From: RGIG3009 sp964433065
Lineage (GTDB): Bacteria; Bacillota; Clostridia; Oscillospirales; Acutalibacteraceae
Reading direction: 5' to 3'
Assembly: GCA_964433065.1 (NCBI GenBank)
Contig: CAYSPZ010000010.1
Span: 1 to 35,388, forward strand
DNA: 35,388 nt
Shown here one piece after another: positions 29,920 through 35,388 of this stretch; position 1 is the stretch's first letter; the number at the start of each line of letters is the position of its first letter. Under the pieces are notes generated by a model. The model searched no databases and had not been told where the DNA came from. It was given only the letters and a program-made list of their open reading frames with translations. The position numbers were made by a program, and so were the translations under genes.

Positions 29920-31088
29920 GGGAATGGGTCGAGAGCGCGTGTCGGATACTGGCGCGAAAAAAGGGTCGCGCGTGGTTGACGGTGAGCGGGATCGCGGTCG
30001 GGGTGATGATGGTCGCGATCGTATCGGTACTGAGCGCGGCGGGGCGGACACTCGTTGACCGCGAACTGGAAAGTATGGGAATGAACGGCCTGTCGGTCAC
30101 CGCCGCCGACGGGTCGTATTCATTGAACGAACGGGCGCTCACCGTCATTCGTTCCATTCGCGGTGTGGATACGGCGATGCCGCTGACCCTCACCTACACC
30201 GACGTGTTTTTGTGTTCGCATCGGATGGAATCGGTGTTGTGCGGGATCGACGCGGGGGCGGGACAGGTGATCTCCTTGTCCTTAAAACACGGGCGGCAGA
30301 TCGATCACGGGGACGTGGCGGCGGCATCGCGGGTATGTATGATCGACGAGGCGGTGGCGCAGGCGGCTTACGGGCGCAGTAACGTGGTGGGGAAATCACT
30401 GGAAGTGCAGGTGGAAGACACGTTATACACCCTGACGGTGGTGGGGGTCACCGAAACGGGGAGCAGTTTGTTGCAGAATTTTACCTCGCTCATTCCGGGA
30501 ATGGTGTATCTGCCGTACACCTCACTTCAAAACCTGACCGGCAGACAGACGTTTGACCAGATCGCGGTACGTACCACCGACGAAGATCTTTCGCGGGTAC
30601 AGGGGCAGATCACCCAAACGCTCAACCGTTTATACGACGGGACGGCGCGGTTTCGCACCGACAATCTCGCGACCCAGAAAGACCGTATGGGCAGGGTGAT
30701 GAACGTGATCACGGCGGTGCTCTCCGCGCTCAGCGGGGTGTCATTGTTGGTGTCGGGGGTGGGGATCATGACCATTATGCTGTCGTCGGTCGGGGAACGG
30801 ACGCGGGAGATCGGCATCAAAAAAGCCGTCGGTGCGACCGAACGGCGGATCCTGTGGGAGTTTTTATGGGAAGCGGTGTTGCTCAGTTTATGCGGCGGTG
30901 TGCTCGGGTTGTTACCCGCCGTCGTGTTGTCGGTGGTATTGCCGTTTTTCGGCATCGATGCCGCGCTTTCGCTCGGTACGGCGGCGGTATTGCTGGGGTT
31001 TGCACTTGCGGTCGGCGGGGTGTTCGGCGCGTATCCTGCGTGGAAAGCGGCAAAAATGCCGCCCGTCGAAGCGTTGCGGAGTGAATAA
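29916..31088 (+). CDS. MacB/FtsX-type ABC transporter permease
   Basis: A 390-residue protein with one N-terminal membrane helix (about 18-40), an extracytoplasmic MacB_PCD domain (about 45-245) and a C-terminal FtsX domain with three helices (about 265-385). The hallmark GERTREIGIKKAVGATERRILWEFLWEAVLL (read 290-320) couples to an ATPase. It forms a tripartite-type unit with the preceding adaptor. No ATPase gene adjoins them here, which is unusual; the ATPase may be encoded elsewhere. The substrate is unknown (peptides, lipids or drugs). Confidence 0.88.
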   Translation: MREWVESACRILARKKGRAWLTVSGIAVGVMMVAIVSVLSAAGRTLVDRELESMGMNGLSVTAADGSYSLNERALTVIRSIRGVDTAMPLTLTYTDVFLCSHRMESVLCGIDAGAGQVISLSLKHGRQIDHGDVAAASRVCMIDEAVAQAAYGRSNVVGKSLEVQVEDTLYTLTVVGVTETGSSLLQNFTSLIPGMVYLPYTSLQNLTGRQTFDQIAVRTTDEDLSRVQGQITQTLNRLYDGTARFRTDNLATQKDRMGRVMNVITAVLSALSGVSLLVSGVGIMTIMLSSVGERTREIGIKKAVGATERRILWEFLWEAVLLSLCGGVLGLLPAVVLSVVLPFFGIDAALSLGTAAVLLGFALAVGGVFGAYPAWKAAKMPPVEALRSE

Positions 31089-31092
31089 GGTG

Positions 31093-31121
31093 TTGGCAAA
31101 CGGATAAAAGTGTGGTACAAT
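31093..31121 (+). promoter_or_regulatory. Sigma-A promoter for the M16 peptidase pair
   Basis: TTGGCA (31093-31098) and TACAAT (31116-31121) with an ideal 17-base spacer, just after the MacB-like gene. An 18-base palindrome (31112-31129) covers the -10. Confidence 0.82.
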
Positions 31122-31129
31122 GATACCAC
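31112..31129. promoter_or_regulatory. Palindrome over the -10 of the M16 promoter
   Basis: GTGGTA and TACCAC are perfect inverted arms around CAATGA. The site overlaps the -10 and reaches the transcription start, a typical place for a repressor operator. It also could form a weak leader hairpin. Confidence 0.45.
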
Positions 31130-31150
31130 TTTATGGAAAGAGGTGCTCGA

Positions 31151-32434
31151 ATGCTTCCTCAAAATGAATTGTTAAGCAACGGTGTTCATCGCGTGATGTT
31201 GGTGGACGGGCGGTTTAAGACGGCGCAGTTAAACGTGGCGCTGTTTTTACCGCTTTGCGCCGAAACGGTGGAGGAGTACGCGCTGTTGCCGCGTCTGCTC
31301 ACCCGCGCGTGTGCGGCATATCCCGATTTCACCGCGTTGCAACGGCGGCTTTCGGGGTTATACGGTGCCGCCATTTCGGGGGACGCGACCCGTGTCGGTG
31401 AAACGCAGGCGCTCATTTTTACCGCCGAATGTACCGCCGACCGTTATGCGCTGGGTGACGAATCGTTGACCGACGCGTGCGCCGAGTTGTTGTGTGAGAT
31501 GTTATTTTCACCCGCTTTTGAAGACGGGTGTTTTCGTGCCGCCGACGTGGAAACCGAGCGGCGGTGTTTAGCGGAAGAGGTGTCCGCGCAGATCAACGAA
31601 AAACAGTGGTACGCGCGCCGTCAGGCGGAGCGGTTGCTGTGCGAGGGTGAACCGTACGCGCTCGGTCGGTACGGAGAGGTATCCAAGATCGAAGCACTCA
31701 CCCCCGAACGGATGACGGCGGCATGGAAACGCGCACTCGAACAGGCGCAGGTACAACTGATCTTTCAGGACGATCGCGAACTTCCCTCCGTGCAAAAACG
31801 GTTTGAGGACGGGTTTGCGGCGATCGCGGGACGCGATCCGCGTCCGCTCGCGGCGGTGACCAACACGGTCGGTGACACGGTGCGGCGAAAGGTCGAGCGA
31901 ATGGAGGTCAACCAGTGCAAACTGGTGATGGGATTCCGTACCGACTGTTACGGCACCGACCACCGTGTTCCCGCGATGCGGCTGATGTGCGCGATGCTGG
32001 GCGGAACGGCGACCTCGCTTCTGATGCGGAACGTGCGCGAGAAACTGAGTTTGTGTTATTATTGTTCGGCGCAGTACGACCGCTTGAAAGGTGTGCTGTT
32101 TATTCAGAGCGGTGTGGACGAGCAAAACCTCGAACAGACCGAACGGGAGATCTTAAACCAGTTGGAGACCATTCGTAACGGCGCGTTTACCGACGGGGAA
32201 TTAGAGGACGCGCGGCGGACGTTTTTACAGGCATTCGAAGCGGTGGGGGACGCGCAAGCGTCGCTCGGCGCGTGGTACGTGTCGCAGGGAATGTCCGAAA
32301 CGTTTGAAACACCCGAAATGACCAAAGCGACCATCGCGGCGGTCACCCGTGAACAGGTGATCGAAGCCGCCAAACAAGTGGTATTACAATGTGTATACGT
32401 ATTAGCACCGAAGGAGGGGACCGTCGGTGAATAA
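31151..32434 (+). CDS. M16-family peptidase-like protein, catalytically inactive (YmfF-like)
   Basis: A 427-residue member of the M16 (insulinase) fold. Where active members have HxxEH, this has none (TAQLNVALFLPLCAETVEEYALLPRLL), so it is most likely the non-catalytic half. MRNVREKLSLCYYCSAQYDRLKGVLFIQSGV in the second half is conserved. Its role is probably to complete the chamber of the active partner, as YmfF does with YmfH. The ATG at 31151 follows AGAGGTG. It overlaps the next gene by eight bases. Confidence 0.88.
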   Translation: MLPQNELLSNGVHRVMLVDGRFKTAQLNVALFLPLCAETVEEYALLPRLLTRACAAYPDFTALQRRLSGLYGAAISGDATRVGETQALIFTAECTADRYALGDESLTDACAELLCEMLFSPAFEDGCFRAADVETERRCLAEEVSAQINEKQWYARRQAERLLCEGEPYALGRYGEVSKIEALTPERMTAAWKRALEQAQVQLIFQDDRELPSVQKRFEDGFAAIAGRDPRPLAAVTNTVGDTVRRKVERMEVNQCKLVMGFRTDCYGTDHRVPAMRLMCAMLGGTATSLLMRNVREKLSLCYYCSAQYDRLKGVLFIQSGVDEQNLEQTEREILNQLETIRNGAFTDGELEDARRTFLQAFEAVGDAQASLGAWYVSQGMSETFETPEMTKATIAAVTREQVIEAAKQVVLQCVYVLAPKEGTVGE

Positions 32435-33728
32435 CTGGATCGTTATCAAGAGTGAACGCACGGGCGATACCGTCTATTATCGGCGGCATTCGTCGGGATT
32501 GCCGATGTACGTATGGCCGAAAGAGAATTTTGCTACCGCCTACGCGGTGTTTGCGACCAAGTACGGCGCGATCGACAACGCGTTTGTGGCAGACGGGGAT
32601 ACCGAAGTGACCGAGTTGCCCGCGGGGATCGCGCATTATCTGGAACACAAATTGTTTGAAAACGAAGAATGCGACGCGTTCGAGCGGTATGCCGCGACGG
32701 GCGCGAACGCGAACGCGTACACGTCGTTTGATCATACGGCATACCTGTTCACCTGTACGCAGAACGTGGAGCAGTCGTTAGAGGTATTGCTGGATTTCGT
32801 GCAGGATCCGTATTTCACCGAACAGACGGTGGAAAAGGAACGCGGCATCATCGGGCAGGAGATCCGTATGGGGGAGGATTCCCCGTCGCGGCGGGTGTTC
32901 ACCAATCTGATGACCGCGTTATACCACAACCACCCCGTCAACATTGACATTGCGGGGACGGTGGAGTCGATCGCGCAGATCACACCCGAACTGTTATACG
33001 GGTGTTATCGGCATTTTTACAATTTACACAATATGGTGTTGGCGGTATCGGGTAACATCACCTGTGAACAGGTGGACGCGGTTGCCGATCGGTTATTAAA
33101 ACCGTGCGATCCCGCCGTGCCGCAACGCGCGCCGCTTTGTGAACCGAGCGAGGCGGTACGGTCGCGCATCGAGGAGCGAATGCCGATCGCGACACCGCTG
33201 TTCTCGTTCGGGTACAAGGTGAAACGCAACACCGAAGACGGGTTGGAAGAAGAGTCGGCGGCGCAGGTCGCGGCGGCGGCGATCTTAGAAGACCTGCTCG
33301 GCGGAAAAGGGTCGCCGTTATACGCGGATCTGATGGAAAAAGGATGGATCAACGCGTCGTTTGAGGTCGGGTACTGGTGCGGACCGGGACACGGTGTGTG
33401 GATGGTGAGCGGTGAGTCCGCCTATCCTGAGCAGGTATGTGACGCGTTCTGCGACGAGGTCGAGCGGTTGAAACGCGATGGTATTGATCCCGAGCGGTTT
33501 GAGGAATGCCGCCGTGCGGTGTACGGGCGGATGATCTCCCAGACCGATAACGTGGAAGGGTGCGGCGATCTGCTCATTGACGCGCACCTGTGCGGACGCA
33601 GTCCGTTTTCGATACTTGACGAAGTTGCCGCGCTTGATATACAATCGGTGTATGAGCGGTTGCAGACCGATTTTGATCGGAAGGCATCTGCGCTATCGTT
33701 AATTTTACCTGATAAGGAGAATGAGTAA
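32427..33728 (+). CDS. M16-family zinc metallopeptidase (YmfH-like), active half
   Basis: A 433-residue peptidase starting with GTG at 32427 after GGAGGGG. The zinc motif HYLEH is at 70-74, and EKERGIIGQEIRM (136-148) supplies the third ligand, Glu145. The second domain includes GGKGSPLYADLMEKGWI. It pairs with the inactive protein upstream and presumably degrades small peptides in the cytosol; no signal peptide is seen. It overlaps the lgt start by one base (TAATG). Confidence 0.93.
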   Translation: MNNWIVIKSERTGDTVYYRRHSSGLPMYVWPKENFATAYAVFATKYGAIDNAFVADGDTEVTELPAGIAHYLEHKLFENEECDAFERYAATGANANAYTSFDHTAYLFTCTQNVEQSLEVLLDFVQDPYFTEQTVEKERGIIGQEIRMGEDSPSRRVFTNLMTALYHNHPVNIDIAGTVESIAQITPELLYGCYRHFYNLHNMVLAVSGNITCEQVDAVADRLLKPCDPAVPQRAPLCEPSEAVRSRIEERMPIATPLFSFGYKVKRNTEDGLEEESAAQVAAAAILEDLLGGKGSPLYADLMEKGWINASFEVGYWCGPGHGVWMVSGESAYPEQVCDAFCDEVERLKRDGIDPERFEECRRAVYGRMISQTDNVEGCGDLLIDAHLCGRSPFSILDEVAALDIQSVYERLQTDFDRKASALSLILPDKENE

Positions 33729-34663
33729 TGGACAGTTACGTTTCGTTTCCCAAACTCGGATGGTTGTTTCCCGTCGACAGCGTGTTATTTTCGTTTAACC
33801 TGTTCGGCGCGGATATCACCATTCGTTGGTACGGATTGTTGATCGCGCTCGGGTTTGTACTCGCGGCGGTGTACGCGTACCGCCGCGCCGACGAGTTTCA
33901 GTTAAAGGTTGACCCGATGATCGACGTGGTATTGGTATGCGCCGTGTTTGCGTTTATCGGTGCGCGGTTGTACTACGTGTTGTTTTCGGAAGATCGCGAC
34001 GCGTATTTCGCCGATCCGCTTTCCATTTTATACGTGTGGAACGGCGGTCTCGCCATTTACGGCGGGGTGATCGGTGCGTTCGGGACGGCGCTGTGGATGT
34101 GTCCGCTCAGAAAGGTGGACACGTTACGGATGTTCGACATTGCCGCGCCCGGATTTCTGATCGGTCAGGCGATCGGCAGATGGGGCAACTTTTTCAACCA
34201 GGAAGCGTTCGGCGGCAACACCGATCTGCCGTGGGGAATGACGGGGAGTTGGATCTCTTCCGCCGCCAACCAGACGACGGGGTACGACAAGAGTTTGCCG
34301 GTACACCCGACCTTTTTGTACGAGTCGCTGTGGTGTTTGCTGGGGTTGCTGATTTTACATATCGTGTCCAAAAAAGCCTATCGGTTCAAAGGACAACTGT
34401 TTTCGATGTATATTATGTGGTACGGGACGGGACGGTTTTTCATTGAGATGTTGCGTACCGACAGTTTGTATGCGGGTATTCTGCGTATTTCGTGTCTGGT
34501 CGCGGCGTTGTCGGTGATCGGCGGCGCTACGTTGTTCGTGATCTTCCGCGCAAGAGCGAATGCCAGTCCGAAAGACCTGTTCGTCGCCGAACAAGCGGAC
34601 GAACCGACCGAACAAGACGAGGAACAAGAAAGCGAGGAAGCCGAAAATGGCACAGAAGATTGA
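33728..34663 (+). CDS. lgt: Prolipoprotein diacylglyceryl transferase
   Basis: A 311-residue membrane enzyme that moves diacylglycerol from phosphatidylglycerol to the lipobox cysteine of lipoproteins, such as the ABC binding protein in this window. GQAIGRWGNFFNQEAFGG (about 147-164) is the Lgt signature with the catalytic Arg and Asn. Seven membrane helices are plausible. The C-terminal tail (about 285-311) is strongly acidic (EQADEPTEQDEEQESEEAENG) and not usual for the family. It overlaps folD by 17 bases. Confidence 0.96.
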   Translation: MDSYVSFPKLGWLFPVDSVLFSFNLFGADITIRWYGLLIALGFVLAAVYAYRRADEFQLKVDPMIDVVLVCAVFAFIGARLYYVLFSEDRDAYFADPLSILYVWNGGLAIYGGVIGAFGTALWMCPLRKVDTLRMFDIAAPGFLIGQAIGRWGNFFNQEAFGGNTDLPWGMTGSWISSAANQTTGYDKSLPVHPTFLYESLWCLLGLLILHIVSKKAYRFKGQLFSMYIMWYGTGRFFIEMLRTDSLYAGILRISCLVAALSVIGGATLFVIFRARANASPKDLFVAEQADEPTEQDEEQESEEAENGTED

Positions 34664-35388
34664 CGGAAAAGCGATTGCCGCCGCATTGCGCGCGGAACTG
34701 AAAGAAGAGGTCGCGGCGCTGACGGCGGCGGGGAACACCCCTGCGCTGGCGGTGATATTGGTGGGCAACGATCCCGCGTCCCGCGTATACGTGAGCAACA
34801 AGGAAAAGGCTTGCGCTGAGGTGGGGATCCGTTCGGAGGAGTTTACCCTGCCCGAAGATACCACCGAAGAACAACTGCTCGAACTGGTACGTACGTTAAA
34901 CGCACGCGAAGACATTCACGGCATCTTATGTCAGTTGCCGTTGCCGTCCCATTTAGACGATAAAACGGTGATCGCGGCGATCGATCCGCGTAAGGACGTG
35001 GACGCGTTCCACACCGCCAACGTGGGACATATTATGATCGGCGATTATACGTTTTTACCGTGTACTCCTGCGGGTGTGATGGAATTGTTGCACCGCAGCA
35101 ACATTGACGTGGCGGGCAAACACTGTGTCGTGATCGGCAGAAGTAACATCGTCGGCAAACCGATGGCGATGCTGTTGTTGCACGAAAATGCGACGGTGAC
35201 CATCTGTCATTCCCGTACGCAGAATTTAAAAGAGATCTGCCGTTCGGCGGACGTGCTGGTTGCGGCGGTAGGTCGCGCGAAATTCGTCACCCCCGATATG
35301 GTCAAAGACGGTGCCGCCGTCATTGACGTGGGGATCAACCGCGACGAGAACGGCAAGTTGTGCGGTGACGTGGATCCGTTGGTCGACG
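34647..35388 (+). CDS. folD: Bifunctional methylenetetrahydrofolate dehydrogenase/cyclohydrolase, 5' part
   Basis: The 3' end lies outside the window; 247 codons are visible of a usual 280-290. The enzyme oxidises 5,10-methylene-THF and opens the 5,10-methenyl ring in one-carbon metabolism. Visible marks are YVSNKEKACAEVGI with the catalytic Lys (about residue 53), GILCQLPLPSHL, PCTPAGVMELL and the Rossmann loop GRSNIVGKPMA. The ATG at 34647 follows GAGGAAG and lies inside the end of lgt. Identification is certain. Confidence 0.96.
   Translation, partial: MAQKIDGKAIAAALRAELKEEVAALTAAGNTPALAVILVGNDPASRVYVSNKEKACAEVGIRSEEFTLPEDTTEEQLLELVRTLNAREDIHGILCQLPLPSHLDDKTVIAAIDPRKDVDAFHTANVGHIMIGDYTFLPCTPAGVMELLHRSNIDVAGKHCVVIGRSNIVGKPMAMLLLHENATVTICHSRTQNLKEICRSADVLVAAVGRAKFVTPDMVKDGAAVIDVGINRDENGKLCGDVDPLVD

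Noticed and set aside
1..35388. tRNA, rRNA, SRP RNA or tmRNA genes
   Set aside because: The intergenic gaps were read on both strands; none shows a cloverleaf with a TTCGAAT-type loop or other recognisable RNA gene. A covariance-model search was not possible.

Overview
The window is a stretch of a GC-rich Firmicutes (Clostridia) chromosome. A gut lineage of the Oscillospiraceae/Ruminococcaceae type is the best guess. The evidence is the Bacillus/Clostridium gene order yqfC-yqfD-phoH-ybeY-dgkA-era-yqzL-recO, the ylxM-ffh-rpsP-khpA block, the sporulation genes ylbJ, yqfC and yqfD (so probably a spore former or its descendant), sigma-A style promoters, a bile-salt-hydrolase-like enzyme, and a secreted LRR/cohesin/dockerin protein. 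The taxonomic call is inference from gene content only.

Layout. 1-3123: the 3' part of pnp, then azlC-azlD (branched-chain amino acid export) and a choloylglycine-hydrolase-family gene whose start codon lies inside a long hairpin. 3124-5240: an accessory region with low-GC genes and palindromic repeats. It holds a SLOG-family gene divergent from an XRE-type HTH regulator, then a small membrane protein gene with a perfect LexA-type SOS box just downstream of its promoter. 5276-10492 (minus strand): coaD, rsmD, khpA, rpsP, ffh and ylxM in one operon with a coiled-coil protein gene at its end, and upstream of it ylbJ with a small cysteine-rich protein gene. 10604-12042: yqfC-yqfD, divergent from ylbJ. 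12141-18250: phoH, ybeY, dgkA, era, yqzL (a 58-codon gene easily missed), recO, mutS2. 18320-22668: valS, an acyl-ACP thioesterase and a D-2-hydroxyacid dehydrogenase.

22730-26011 (minus): a 1093-residue secreted protein with BspA-like leucine-rich repeats, a cohesin-like domain and a C-terminal dockerin. 26271-28817 (minus): an NMT1/SsuA-type ABC importer (lipoprotein, permease, ATPase). 28978-31088: a membrane-fusion protein and a MacB/FtsX-type permease with no ATPase gene beside them. 31151-35388: a YmfF/YmfH-like pair of M16 peptidases, lgt, and the 5' part of folD.

Most genes are ordinary housekeeping. The parts that merit attention are regulatory or accessory: the start-codon hairpin of the bile-salt-hydrolase-like gene, the SOS-box membrane protein, the SLOG/HTH pair with its AT-rich inverted repeat, three copies of a dispersed hairpin repeat, and the LRR-cohesin-dockerin protein.
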